Source: Astrocystis sublimbata
Lineage: Eukaryota; Ascomycota; Sordariomycetes; Xylariales; Xylariaceae
Assembly (NCBI GenBank): GCA_022453515.1
Contig: JAJNNY010000003.1
Location: 1,240,001 to 1,304,000, forward strand
Reading direction: 5' to 3'
DNA length: 64,000 bases
Each line of letters begins with the position of its first letter. The stretch's first letter is position 1. The position numbers and the translations under genes were made by a program. A model generated the notes under the pieces. The model saw only the letters and a list, made by a program, of their open reading frames with translations, made no database searches and was not told the origin of the DNA. Below, one piece after another: positions 10,649 through 23,237 of the stretch.

Positions 10649-13600
10649 GCTTGCTTGCTAGCTAGCGATTGCGATGCGGGTTTTCTGGAGATGCGAAGAA
10701 ATCGTGACTACCTAGCTTCGTCGGGCGTCTGGGGAGAAAAATATCCACTTCTTTTTTTTTCAGCAGCGGCGGCAGTTCATGCGATACGATTAAATCAGCA
10801 CAAGCATGCTGCTTGTTGCTGCAAGGCCCGAGTAGTGGTGGTTGGTGGTGGTCTGACCGGTCCTCTTAAGCAATGATGGGGGTGGGCGCCGTTCGGATGC
10901 AGGAGTCAGCCTTAACGAGCTTGCGCTGTCAGCTTATTTAGTGCGCCGGGTAACAATTGCGACGTTGTACGATTCGAGATTAGAACGGGCGAGAAGCCAG
11001 ATGTAAGATGTACCGACGCAGGTCAGGTTCTAGCTCTAGGTAAAGTTTGGTATGGTATCTCCTTGAGATCGGCTAGGAGTGGGCTCTCGCACGAGGGAAG
11101 GGTCCGGTCAGAAGGGGGGGCCGGCGGCCGCTCTGCAAGATTCGAAGCTTATTACAAGACGCCAATAATAGGCAGCTCGCCTCGTCCTGTCATAGCTGAG
11201 TGATCTTCAACGGCTTGACAGAATCGAGGTTGAGGTGAGGTTAATTGGTGGGCTGGCGTGGGAAAACAAGGATTAGGGATCCATGCAAGCATCGTGTAGA
11301 AAAGGAATGTTCCTCCCCCCCTAGACCTAGATTGCGGACTTGCCCTACCTCTTATAATCGCTTATCCCCCCCTTCTTTTTTCTAGCGGATCTCTAGTCTT
11401 GACCTAGGCTACTGCCTTGGCATTCATTATTTAAAAAGGAACAGCATCACCATCTACTTATGAAATTTGCCATTCCCTCTCGGATATTACTAGTTTAGTC
11501 GTTCGTGCCCTTGATGGTGTTATTCTTATCCACGAGCTATACTTTTTGGAGTTCTCTCCATATCGCCAGTAACTTAACTGCGGTCTGATCTCGTCGAAGC
11601 CATGTCGACAAAACCATCACATCACATACAAAAACACCTGCAAGCGATCTGAAAGACTTGGACGAATAGGCGAGCGTTTCTACCCCTACCTACTTATCTG
11701 GGTAATTCACGATGAACCACGCCAGGAATAAATAAGCTTGAAATCGTTAAGGTCATGAACGATGGGAGCGAATAGGATCGCAGCGGATGTAACATTGCGA
11801 GCAGGGAGCCCGTTGCGTGACCCGAACCAGGGCTCCAGATGGCACCTTTTTGGATCTCAGACCTTGGGTTTGGGTGGCCCCGGTGGCTTTTTGGCTGGAA
11901 GCGCAGCACTGCTGACAATTACTCTTTGACCTGGCCACCACCTCACCTCCACCGAGGTGCGGAGCACATGCCGTTCGTTCGCCCAGAATCCTGGGATGCT
12001 CAGCGTCCCTGGCTCTACTTACTAAATCGGAAAAGAGTACCAAGTCCGGACCAAGTGAACAGGGACAACGAAAACCCCGTTGTCCGAACCAGTGTTTCGG
12101 TAACTTGTGTGAAGTAGGTAAATGATCGGTTGGTAGCTAGCTCCCGAACCTGGATCGAAAAGCCGGTTTTGAAAGTATATGTAGTCAGAGTTGCATCCCA
12201 CAACTCTCCGCCCACCCTCACCCATTTCGCGCGGTTGACTCGGTCGTCATCATCACCACCGGGTGCAGCCGATGAATTGACGCCCACCCTCAGCCAGAAG
12301 GTGCTGTCAAATTCATTAGTAAATCGCTTGTTGTGGGTGCTAAAGCGAGTCTGCCAAGATGCCGCTAGGACGGTGGCGTCTTCCATGGCCACGCTATTTT
12401 AAGCATAAGCACATGCTTGTCCAGTGTCAGGGACAGCAGAATCGAGTTGACTGGTTCGACTGTTCGGACTTGTTGTTCAATACTACGCGTCCTTTACTTA
12501 CACGTACAGAAAACCTGCAGTGGAATCGGCCGGCTTGGCGCCGCGGGCTTATGCTTAAATCTAACCATTCATCAGCGGTACCAAGCAGATGCGTAGGACC
12601 GAACGGTAGATATACATAGTATATGTGGAAAATACTGGTCCTGCGTAAGCGTGTCCTTTTCTAGTAATCCCCTACTCTGCCCTACACGTGTAAGTATGGA
12701 ATCTTGTATGGAAATAAATAGTCTGATCTATTTGGATCTGCAGATATTTAGCCAACTGCCTAAGATCCCAAGTCCTTGCACAACACGTGCGACCACAGCC
12801 TTTGATACAACCTTCGATCTAACCGGGTACACTAGTCGTGCACTTTAAGGTATCGAGGAACGCAGAGGTGGATGCGGAACCTTAGATGCTTACCTAGGTC
12901 GCGATACCATGTCCGCATCATGCATAGGCGGCGACTCGATGCATTGGCCGTCACAGTGCACTCTCCATACATTAGGCGGGGTAGATAATGCGCATCTTGG
13001 GAGTGGGAGGCAATGGTATGTAATGTAATGGCGGCTTGAGTAACAATAACAACTAAGTTATTGTCGCCCCAGCGAACGAACAGGGGGGGAAGAATAAGAA
13101 TGGGGGGCTCAGGGATGCATTGCATCTCAACCAAGAGCAGCCCGCCAGTTAGTCATCCCATTCATCCTGGTGTGCTCTTTCTACAACGTTGCTAGCAGCC
13201 TGTGACCGTCTCGTCTCGACTCGACTGTGCCGCAACCAAACAGAGAGAAAACATGAACAATAGACAAAATCACAGCAGCAGCCAACGAACCGGCGAAAGC
13301 CACACGACACAACTATGACTGCTTGCTTACTGTGCATGCGCACTACGACACAGCCAATAGCTCAACACCCGACGCCATTCGAACGAACGCCTCAAGCCTC
13401 TAGCTTCACAGTAAAGTTAGCGAAGGTTTTTAGCGGCCAACGTTTCAGCGGCCAAGGATTTTCGCCCGGCCACTACCGCAATTTAAACATTTTAAGCTTG
13501 TTTTTATTTTGGGGTGGCGTCTGGCGCACCGCACACCCATGCTCGACGCGGGGGTTCTTCCGCAGCCGCGGCATTGCTTACTTTACTGCTTAGAGAAATC

Positions 13601-14120
13601 TTACCGAGTGTGAGACCTATCAAGTCCTCGAAATAGAGTCTCGTGACAGACCAGACAGCTAAGAGTAAACAGACCTGGTCAAAATATCGACTGATCGATG
13701 AGACTTTCATCCGATCTCCCCATCTTTAGGTAGGTAGGTATCGACATGACGTTGTTCATGCGATGCACAGGACTTTCAACCAGCATGGAGTCACCCTTGC
13801 TTGTCGGTGAACAAATATCTGCGTGTGCGAATAATACCATATGGTTTCAAGGTTGTTTGTATTCTCATAGATAGCTGCCTGATAATCTACGACGTATGCC
13901 AGCGGCTGGTTATTGGCGTACATAACGTAACGGGATCTCGGGGTCGGTGATAACGTAATACCGGTGGTAAATAAGTAAGGTACCATTTATATGCCAAGCA
14001 CAGCAAACACCGGGGTAATGGGACGATGAGCAATCAATCAATCGACTCGCGGGAATTTCCCGTTGCAACCCGTTTAAACCCGTCCGAACTGCAGTGCTCG
14101 AGGTGGTGGTGATATTGGTT

Positions 14121-14143
14121 ACTTGGTTGGTTGGTTGGTTGGT
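14121..14143. repeat. (TTGG)n microsatellite
   Basis: About five GGTT units in tandem in the gene-free interval. Confidence 0.8.
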
Positions 14144-15182
14144 GGTCTGCCTGCATTGCCAACCCCGGTCAGCGAACCAGAGTCAATAATAGAGCCGTAA
14201 CGGAATGACTCCTCTGTTCTCATCAAAGAATATAATCAACTGACAATTGAATGACAACTGAAAGAGTCAACAAAAACCTACCTAGGTATCACTTATTAAC
14301 TCCCCCGAAACACTTACCTAGAACGGTGGACCTTACGAGCGATAATAACAGATCTATTAAGGTCCGGTACTATCCAAATGTTCCTGGTATATTTCTATAT
14401 AGGTAACATAACTATAACTACTACTCCCTGACCAGGGAAAAGATGGATAAGGATCCCATACCTAACCTAGGTAATACCTTAGGGTTAGTAGGTATGCAAG
14501 TGCGGACGGACGGGGTTCCAGCATGCGGAACAAGGTGCGGACATTGGAAGCGGGCTACCCCAGGTAAAAGACAACGCAAACGCAACCTTAATTCGATTCC
14601 AGGTTCTCTATGGTTCCATCTCAGGGTTACGGCGGGCGTTACCGTACACCATAACACCATACACCATATAGTACTCACCGATGAGTCCATAGGCGAAACT
14701 CCATATACTACCACCTTAGTAGTAAGGTAGTACTGTAGGCAGAGTAGAGTAGGCTACCCGTATACCAGAAGGAGCCAAACCAAATTCGCCTATGAATGAC
14801 GAACCGGGTATTTCGAGCGAGGCTAGGCAACTATGTAGCATCCAGTAAAGGAACTTGTTGTAACAATAATAGGTAGGTAGGTAAGTAGTTCATATTTCAT
14901 AAGATACCGTAATAAATAAACACACTACCCAATCAATCACTCGCTCTCCCGATGCTTGCGCTCCGACACAACATGATACCTAGGCGAGCTTCACTCACCT
15001 GACCTGACCTTTTCCTGACCTCACACTGGCACGAACAATTACCTACGGTGACTGACTGTATCCCGACTAAGCAACCAGATTCTGGGCCATCCAACGAAGC
15101 TCGCTAAGCTTTGAGGGTCAACTCGGATACCAACTCGTATCCATCAACATCAGTAAGTAGCCCGGCAACTTCCATTTCGTAT

Positions 15183-15205
15183 CCCCCCCCCCCCCCCCCC
15201 CCCCC
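15183..15205. repeat. Poly-C run of 23
   Basis: Uninterrupted run of 23 C residues, 31 bases beyond the AIM24-family stop codon (3' UTR, transcribed as poly-G). Homopolymers of this length are prone to sequencing error, so the exact length is unreliable. Confidence 0.9.
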
Positions 15206-15235
15206 GAACACTCACCACACCACACTACACTACAC

Positions 15236-17090
15236 TCATGGCGGTGCGGCATTTCCCGCCATGTAGGCACCAAAGGCTCGCTAGACGCATGAATCACACG
15301 CACTCGTTAGCCGAGATCTTGGCAAACAGCAGTAAAATCAACTCAACCAGAGCAGACCACACCAGGTCCCAACCCAGGCACCCAAGAATAGAGTACCCAG
15401 ATGAGGGGAACCAAAAGGGGAAGAGGAGGGAGGGAGGGGACGACAGTGACAATAGAACAGAAACAGGAAAAAAACGACACTCACCGGATTCCTAGTCTGC
15501 AAGAACACGGTCCCGGGCCCGGTGAACTTGCACACGAGGCCCTCGCCCGTGGCGAAGCCGGCAATGATGCCGCCGCTGGCGACGCGCTCCATGACGTACT
15601 TGACGTTCCACGCGACCAGGTGGCCGTTATCAACAATATACTTCTCGCCCTCGACGAGGTCCTTGCGGATGATGGCGCCGAAGCTGGTGATCCACAGCAG
15701 GCCCGTGCCGCTGATTTTGTGCACCCAGAGGCCCTCGCCCGAGAACATGGCCTTGCCCAGGCCCTGGCGCTTGTAGTCGCGGTGGATGCCCTGCGTGTTG
15801 GCGACGTAGGCGTCCTTGCTCACGCTCCAGCTCTCCTCGCCGCCGAGCCGGATCGTGGTGATGTCGCCCAGCATGCCCGGCGCCAGCAGCAGCTCCCCGG
15901 GCCCGATGAAGGTCGACTGGCCCAGGTCGGTGCCGGCCACCATCTTCTTCAGGCTGAACTTGTACTCGCCCTTCAGCGTTATCGTCGGGCTCATGGCGAT
16001 CAGCACCCCGGGTCGCGCGGTCAGGGGACAGCCCATGGCGAGCTGGATGGTGACGATGGTGTTGCAGTCGCGGTGGCTGATGCGGTAGGAGCCGCCGTTG
16101 AAGGTACCCACGTCGTCCATGGTGGCGCTGGCTCCCATGAACTGCCCCGGCACCGGTGCCCCTGCGGACATGTTGGGGGCGGGAGGCGGCCCGGTCGGCG
16201 TACCTGCTGGTGGCTGACCCTGCTGCTGTTGCGGTGCGGACTTCTCTTGGGGATATCCCTGTGCAGCGTTTGGGGCTGCTTCTGAGTATGAAGGTACGCT
16301 ACTCGCTGGTGTCGCGGCGCCATTGTCTCGAAGGGCAAGGTTCATGTGTTGTTGTTGCTGCTGGAGCTCGTGTGGTGGAGGTGACTGGACAGCCTGGCCG
16401 GGAGGTGGAGGGTACGAGGTGGGCGTACCCCTGTTCGGCGGCGGAGATATGCTCTGCTGCAGGGCATTTTGTTGCTGTTGCGGCGGCGCAGGGAAGCTCT
16501 GCTGATGCTGGGGAGGAGGAAAGTTCTGCTGTGGTGGTGCAGGATAGCTCGGGCTCTGGACTCGGGGCTGGCCCTGTGCTGCCCCTGGTGGCGCAGGGTA
16601 GGTTGGACTCTGGACTCGCTGGGCTGCCCCGGGAGGCGCAGGATAGGTCGGACTGTGAAAGCTAGGGCTCTGGATCTGGGGTGGAGGGGATTGGGCGGCT
16701 CCCGGAGGTGGGTAGCTCGGGGTGCCTGGCGGTGGTGGATAGAACCTTGTCTGGTTGGCGGGAGGTGATGTCGGAGGTGGTGGGTAGTTTTGTTGTTGTT
16801 GCTGCTGTTGTTGCGGTGGACCTGTACAAATTGCTTGTCAGCGCCGTCCCAGATTCATACTGCGATAATTGATTGTTGTTGCGCCTTAATCCCAAGCCAT
16901 GCAAAGTGAGTGTTGCGCCAGGCTCGCATCCAAGACGCGAGGTCGCACAGAATCACACGCATTGCCCATGAATTCGCCCGCGATCGATATTCTTGACTCT
17001 GTATTGGCTCAATAGGGAATAGACAGTGATGTCGAACATACCTCCTGACCCGGCCGCGCCAGGCGGTGGGGGGTAGTATTGAGTCGCCAT
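15236..17090 (-). CDS. AIM24-family (TRAP-like fold) protein with long Pro/Gln-rich N-terminus
   Basis: About 476 residues from three exons: 17090-17042, 16821-15485 and 15280-15236, introns in phase. Residues 1-245 are low complexity, rich in Pro, Gln and Tyr, with a near-perfect internal repeat ([12 protein letters not shown] and relatives). The AIM24 domain runs from about 250 to 470 ([17 protein letters not shown], then a [17 protein letters not shown] stretch, and the end motif [19 protein letters not shown]). The final 14 residues come from a tiny last exon that completes the motif, which confirms the splice. AIM24 relatives include a yeast mitochondrial inner-membrane protein and bacterial proteins with a tryptophan-attenuator-like beta fold. 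This one has no mitochondrial presequence and belongs to the Pro-rich cytosolic type. Its biochemical role is unknown. Confidence 0.83.
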
Positions 17091-18156
17091 TTGGGAGACG
17101 CGGTTCACTCGCGCAGACAGGCAGTAAACTCGAACCCGAGTTGACACGGTCCCCTTGAGCTGTATTCTACTGCAAGCAGTAACAGGGGAAACAAAAGCGG
17201 GATACTGGTAAACTGGTTAGCCAGGCTGGCCGATGGCAGCGAGGCGGGCGAGGCCGCGATGGTGCTGCTGCGGCGTGGAACCGCAGCTCTAGCTCAAGAT
17301 CGTGGAGAAGGAGGAGGAGGGGATGGCTCGGATGGTTGCTTGGAGAGACGTGGGGCCCCCGCACTAAGTGGTTGCAGGTGGTGCTTACCGAGAGACAGTT
17401 TCAACCTTCTACCAAGTAGGTTTCCCTCATATACAATCGCATGCAGTTGTCAGAGTTGGCGAGAATATGCTGAGTAGGTAGCTTGAACAATCGAGGTTCG
17501 CGCTCATACAACCTACATGCGAAAAGTTGGCTTGTTCTCGAACCGCGAACACGCCTACAGTAGGTTGCATCCAATAGGCGTCTCTTCAGTGATCGCAGGG
17601 GTCATTGGTGAGGGGGATATGTACGCGCTTCTTGTCTGCCGATACATCAAAACTCGTGCAAGTTCATCTGTAGCTGCAAGTACTTCCATCGACCCCCCAA
17701 GTAGCGAATTTTAGAGCAGGGGTTGCTGCTATTTTGGGCTTACAGCCGCCGACCCCACCGGGATACCGCTAGATGTCCACCAATCACCATCGTAGCGGGT
17801 CTTGCCCACAAACCAATCATATTTTTTGTTCTCCCAACCATCGAAATGACGCTCGTCGCTCTTGCCCTTGGTGAGATATCATCTGAATACTGTGATTGTG
17901 ATGCCTAAAATTACAATTTGATGAGCTCTTCTGTCTCACATATTCACAATTGCCAAAAATGATACAAACTGTCGCAATTTCGTCTACGCATACTGTCCCC
18001 CAGAAGTAAAGCGGTCAGGGTGAGGCGTAGGGCGCTAAACCTTGAGCCATATCTCCTCGGTGCCATTAGCCAGGCGCTTATCTCCGAAGCTACGGGTTTA
18101 ATTGGTCCATGGCTTGAGGCTATTCGTGCCCTACGAGTCTAGGGGTCTAGATCTGA
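17091..18156. other. Intergenic, AIM24 promoter side
   Basis: About 1.1 kb with only short overlapping ORFs. It contains the promoter of the AIM24-family gene and the 3' flank of the oxygenase-like gene. No repeat or RNA gene is evident. Confidence 0.5.
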
Positions 18157-19748
18157 CTATTGGTACTGTCCCCTCGCTCTCAGCTTCCCATACTCCTCCT
18201 CCCCTCCTGCGTGATTTCCCCTCGCTCTCATCTTCTCATACTCCTCCTGCGTGACTGGAGGGTACCGAGGCCGCTTTCCTTTCTCCACGCACGTAGGTAG
18301 ACATTCGATCTCCGCGTCAGGCGTTGCGCAGAAGAAGTACGAGATCGCGTATCGCGAGCGCGTCATCAAGGGGTTTGCAGTAAAATAGTCTGTTATTTTC
18401 TTTTGGCCACCACGAAGACGACGACCACCGTCCTGCGATGTAAACGACAACGTCATCCGATGTAGGTTCGATCTCAAATAATCTACATGCATAATAAGGG
18501 GTAAGTAAGCCGTCTCAACTCAATCGTTCCACCTGAGGATAAATGGGGGAAGAGAGAGGAGGTTTGTTTACTACCCACCATTGCTCCATCTCATCAACGA
18601 ATCACCCACACTCATAACCAACACATTCATCCTCGGCTTCACGTCGACGAAGCCGCCCTTCCGATCCCGGTCTTCGACCTGGAGACCTCCGCGCCTGTCC
18701 TGGAACATCATCGTAAACGTGCCCCAGTTGGAGTACGCAGGCATTCCTGGAAAAAAGGCTCGCATAATCATTAGATATCATCAGAATTTATCCAAGGCCT
18801 TTTCCAACTTCTTCGATCACATCAAAACGATATTAAGGAGAAAAAAAACCACCAAAAAGAATTAAAGAAAAACTCACGAGCAACCTCCCCCCTCTCAACC
18901 TCCACAGGCCGATAACGCAGGAACCGCAGCTGATCATTCACCCCAGTATGATATCTGCTGAAAAACTCATTCTCAAGAAACCAATCATACTCCTCGAGTC
19001 CAAGTCCAACCGCAATAGCCCTCCGCAAATTCTCCCCAATCTCTAATAACTGTTTAGAGAACCCCGTCGCAAATTCCTTGAAGCCAGGGAGTGGGTCCTT
19101 CGGCGGGCGGGAGGAGCCTCTGTGCAGGCTCGGTCCTGTGACATAATATCAACGTCAAGGGTCAGTCTACTGAGTTTATAGTGGTTCGGGGTGAGGGTTG
19201 GGTGTGCTGTGGATATGGACGTGGACGTGGACGGTACTGCAAATACTTACCGGGTGGGTGAAGCGACTGAAGCGCAAGCATCTTCCTCTTAGGCGTTAGG
19301 TGGTTGAGCTTTCTTGTCCACTTCGGTTATGATGAGGAGAGTTAGCTTAGCTTAGGTAGATAGTGGTATCCCCTCTCCTTTCACGTAACTAGGTGGGTGG
19401 GTGGGTAGGTAGGTAGGTAGATTGACGACCGCATTGTGTGAAAACACTACATAGTAGTGACTTGCCGAAAGCGAATACACGAAAAGATAAATAGGCGATA
19501 GAGTAAACGATAACATAACGCAAAGACGAAAAAGATCGATCACGTACTTCAAACGCCTCCTCAATTGTCTCCTTAGGAATCCCTTGGTTGACAACAAACA
19601 CGGTCCCGACGCGGTGACAGGTGTCCGTGATGTCGTCCGCGAATTGGAATTGCTTCTTATATGAGCGGGAACGCCACAGGCTCAGGTCTACTTCCGGAAT
19701 CGTGTTGCACGCTAGGCATAGGCAATAATATGGGCAATCATATGGCAT
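18157..19748 (-). pseudogene. Degenerate 2-oxoglutarate/Fe(II) oxygenase (isopenicillin N synthase-like)
   Basis: Five exons join in phase: 19748-19548, 19320-19251, 19135-18878, 18746-18579 and 18482-18157, giving about 340 residues. The fold pattern is clear: N-terminal DIOX_N block (VGTVFVVNQGIP), then FFSRYHTGVNDQLRFLRY, then the double-stranded beta-helix core (WGTFTMMFQDRRGGLQVED and VLVMSVGDSLMRWSN). However, the iron site is broken. Where the family has H-x-D directly before WG, this protein has Y181-S-N183; H240 (third ligand) remains. The 2OG-binding R-x-S is R276-Y-A278. About 45 residues between the HRG motif and LPGF are also absent. Splice sites and frame are intact, so it could be expressed as a catalytically dead protein; I call it a pseudogene or pseudoenzyme. 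The N-terminal start is uncertain. Confidence 0.75.
19391..19420. repeat. (GGTG/GGTA)n microsatellite in an intron
   Basis: Tandem GGTG then GGTA units inside the first intron (19547-19321) of the oxygenase-like gene. Confidence 0.75.
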
Positions 19749-20504
19749 CCTGACTTGATTAAGTATTTAGTAGAAGTAAGTAAGTAATCTCCCAGTAGTC
19801 TAGATCGGTAGTTTCTTGAAGCCTGGCCTTCGATGTAGGACTGTACAGAGATAGGTTACCTACGAGTAAGCCTTGCGCGTTCTGTCTCTCTATCCCATAC
19901 AAATCGCCTAGCGCCTGGGAGCAAAGGTGGAGATTTCTAACTATCTTATCTGTAGCATGGTGGCTTGATTACCCACTTTACTACCGGACGTAGCGCGTCC
20001 CGTGGAAGGGTGGCCCGGGTGGCTTAACCTTTCAAAAAGCTGAATTTGGAGAAAGTTGGTTGGGTTCCCTGGATGACGTAACATACCCTCCCTTTCTCCT
20101 CATTACCCAGCCAAAAGTCAACCTCACATCTCATATCTCACCCAAAGATATGAAATGATTTGTTCCAACTTAACATGTGATGTATATCGCACATTGATAC
20201 GGCGTGAGCTTCAGCGTTTTTGAATTGTGTTTGTTCAGATCCCACTCAGCATATCTTGCTGTATTGGAAGTATCTAGGTAGGTATGTAGTTATAGTCTAC
20301 AATAACCTTCTTGGCTCAGATCTTGTGCTTTCTTTCACCTTGAATGTAATCCCATGCGCATTGCAGCTGGCGTTAGCAAATCATCCGCCCACCTTCCTGT
20401 AGAGTATAGGGACTTGCGAAACGAAGCAATTGAAGTCCAGCATATAGCAGCATGTGATCTTAGGTACCTAGTTACCACACGCCCGACGCCCCATATCTCC
20501 GTGC
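19749..20504. other. Intergenic between oxygenase-like gene and Zn2Cys6 gene
   Basis: About 0.75 kb holding the promoter of the oxygenase-like gene and the 3' UTR of the next minus-strand gene. It has TAGGTA words near 20275 and 20460. No gene is seen. Confidence 0.5.
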
Positions 20505-23168
20505 TTATGCGGAAATATAAAAGACATTATCCGGGACGTTGTGAAGGAAGTGATCTATCGACGTCTGTAATATCAAAGCGTTAGTCAATAGGCTTCATTT
20601 CTGCTCAGCACGCAAAGGCAATGCAAACTGAAAAACATACCCAGTCATTAATATTCGACTCCTTCAAGAAGCTATCCATAGGAGCCGTATCTATATAATC
20701 CAGCGAGCTATACAGCTCGGGAATGATCTGCTGCGGCCGATCATACGACGCATTCGTCACCTGCGGCGTCTGGTGGGTGTTGTCATTATTCAGCAGCCGC
20801 GCCAGATGGACGTCTCTAACGTCGGGCTGCGGCGGATGCGATGGTGTAGCCCGCGCGTCCTGCAGTGAGATCTTCCTCAAGATGGCGCCAACCACCCGTG
20901 TCGCGTGCGCCGCTTCCTGCGACGTGTGCTTGCGCTCCGACCATATCTTGTAGGATGCACCTATCGCCTGCATCTTTCTCAATCTATCTTCGAGACTGGA
21001 AGTAAACATTAGCTTAGCACGGGGAGAAGTAGACGGTGTAAAGATGTAGTGGAGCTTACCTGCTATAAGGGTTCTCTGTGAGATCCAGACATAGTATCGT
21101 AGATGCAATTAAGAAGTCATAAAGGGTCAGTGATTGCAGGAGATATCTATCATCGTACATCCGGCCACCCAATTTACTCTCCTCTTCGTACTCGGCATGA
21201 AGGTCGAGAATCCGCAAGGCAGCCTGTCGGCATATATTGCGAGATTCTTCGCACTCGGGTTTATCCCTTTCGAGAGTGAGATACGGGCGGTTCAAGACAC
21301 ACAACGTTCTCTGATACATCATCTCCAGCATAAGGCGATGCATAATATGGTGCGTCGGGTCGGTGAAACTGTAGGAGCGGATCGGCCTGATCTGCAAGGG
21401 CGACGGGATCTGCTCGTAGTAGCTCTGGAGCTCATAGTTGAGCTTGGCGACCTCTTCGTACGCTGGTGGCCGGATCAAGGTGAGCCGGAGAACGCGCCGG
21501 AGCAGGCGACCGAGTTTCGTCTTGATGCAGACATAGAGTGTCGAAGTCGGCTCCGACGCGGGCCGCGGCGCTGGGAGCACCATCATGCTCTCGTCAAAGT
21601 CGGAGTCGAGAAGGTTAGAAGCGTCTTCGGTATCGCATTCATCCTCTCGTATCACGGGCGGCACGCCTTGTTGGAATGAATATAGAACATCGAATACTTC
21701 AATCCAGGCCCATGTCCGACGTCGCATCTCCCCTTCGAACGGTGTGATGTTGGAGAGATACTTGGGGTCGCGATGGTATCCCAGGCGCTGGGCGAGTCTC
21801 ACGGTCAAGCCAAATTTGACCCAGAGATTAGCATTTACCCCGGCTGTGGTCCGCATCTCGGTGTACCCGTTCAGAAGGAGCGCTTCGATCGAGTAAGGGC
21901 CACCTCGCAAGAATTGGCCAGCATGGAGACAGTCGACCGACAGTCCCCTCAACTGGTCAAGATCAGGGGGGTCAGGCATGACTTTGTCCCCCTTTTCAAT
22001 CGCGACCGAGGTGGCAATGCACAGTATCGAGGCTAGGCAACTGATCCATAGCTGGCTGACCGATGTGACGTCGGTCCAGAACCTGTCATATTCCTTCTGG
22101 AACTTTCCGGTGTGTATGTAGGGCACGATGGTGAATTTGTTCTGAAAGTAAAGCAGGATAAGTCGGTCAGTCTGGTGTCGGCCTGGCAGTCGTGCCATAG
22201 CTTCCTGATGGGTGAGATTTTCGGCCTTGGAGGACATGAAGCCAGGATATCCCCCTGAGAGCGTGCAACTTGCGCTCGGAGGCGGCGAGACAGAAACTTC
22301 GACGCTTTGGCCGTATGTATGGACATCGGTGTCGAGTATACCCTGTATGTCCTGGATGTTTCGAAGAATGGAGGCATAATGTGAGTTACCGACGTAGTTG
22401 CCCTCGCTCATTTGAAGGCTAGCTGGTCCAGGAAGAGAAGGCGGCACAGTCGGGTTTGGGGTTAGCGCATAGCCATTCGCTGCGCCGTTTCGCTCGTCAA
22501 AGCCGAATTCGGATGATCTCGCCGATCGGAAAGTCTGGGAGGATTGCGACGAGTGGGAATCATTCACGAGACTAGCCACCATTTCTTCAAGCGACCGCAG
22601 GCGTTCCTGTAGCACGGGCTTCGAGCCGGCTTCCGGCTTGGGGCGGCCATTGGGGTGACCGTTTGGATGATGTCGCGCTTCCGTGTCTCGGGACCGGCGT
22701 GCGAGACGAGGGGCGTATTCGCATTGCTCAGCATCGCCGCTCTTGATGCATCGCTCACAGGGCTGTTGGCGATCGCATTTGACCTGACAAGCAAGAGGAG
22801 GGTCAGCTTAGGCCCAGACGACAACCAGGCGACGACAAGACCTCAGCGCACACTGCGGTCCAAGTCGTATAGGAGGAACACACCTTGCGATTCCTACAGC
22901 TCAGACAGCTGACGGGAGGCCGGTTCCGTCGCTGGATCTTGCGCTGAGGGCCCTCGGTGGGCTGGGCGCGAAAGACCTGCTGGTATCCCGGGGGTACGGG
23001 GGAGGTGCCGGGGGGATCCCTATGTGCTAGAGCGGGCTGGGACGGCGACGGCGGCAGGTGGTGTGGTGACGAGGGCTCAGACGAGGTTGGTGGCGGCGCC
23101 GGCGACGTCGCTGGCAGTGGGCGATGGGCAGCAGCACCAGCAGCAGCAGGTGGAGTTGTACGGTCCAT
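20505..23168 (-). CDS. Zn2Cys6 transcription factor with Fungal_trans domain
   Basis: Nuclear regulator of about 807 residues assembled from four exons: 23168-22884, 22783-21060, 20995-20641 and 20564-20505. All junctions are GT-AG and in phase; the last exon supplies only 19 residues, and its intron carries a clear TTGACTAAC branch site. The zinc cluster spans residues 88-116 (C-LS-C-RNRKVK-C-DRQQP-C-ER-C-IKSGDAEQ-C) and is split by intron 1 after the second Cys. A short leucine-rich linker (LQERLRSLEEMVASLV) that could dimerise follows. The fungal-specific regulatory domain occupies about 290-640, with the typical LAQRLGYHRDP and RRRTWAWIEVFD motifs. The N-terminus (1-80) is Pro/Ala/Ser-rich. 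Targets are unknown. The oxygenase-like gene downstream and dehydrogenase upstream could be under its control, but nothing in the sequence shows this. Confidence 0.88.
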
Positions 23169-23210
23169 GCTGGCGGCGGCGCGGCAGCTTCGGGGTTAAT
23201 GGCAGGCAGC

Positions 23211-23237
23211 TCGCACTCGCACTCGCACTCGCACTCA
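23211..23237. repeat. Hexamer repeat (CGCACT)n
   Basis: Four tandem units just upstream of the Zn2Cys6 start codon at 23168, so probably in its 5' leader. Confidence 0.8.

Larger units (their letters stand above)
10649..15235. other. 4.6-kb gap with no supported gene
   Basis: I see no convincing coding region. The longest ORF (125 codons, minus, 12015-12392) has unremarkable composition and no family pattern. The interval holds several TACCTAGGTA-type palindromes (for example 14279-14288) and GGTT/TAGG microsatellites. Its left end is the promoter of the Zn2Cys6 gene starting at 10648; its right end is the 3' flank of the AIM24 gene, including a 23-nt C run. Confidence 0.45.

Noticed and set aside
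12015..12392. 125-codon minus-strand ORF
   Set aside because: Isolated, no recognisable family, no splice partners; could be real but I cannot support it.
15401..16285. 294-codon plus-strand ORF
   Set aside because: Antisense shadow of the AIM24-family exon; Ala/Gly/His/Asp-rich with no domain.
18399..18463. Extra intron inside the last exon of the oxygenase-like gene to remove the inserted GGRRLRGGQKK segment
   Set aside because: The only GT-AG pairs there are under 45 nt or break the frame, so the insertion is kept as coding or decayed sequence.
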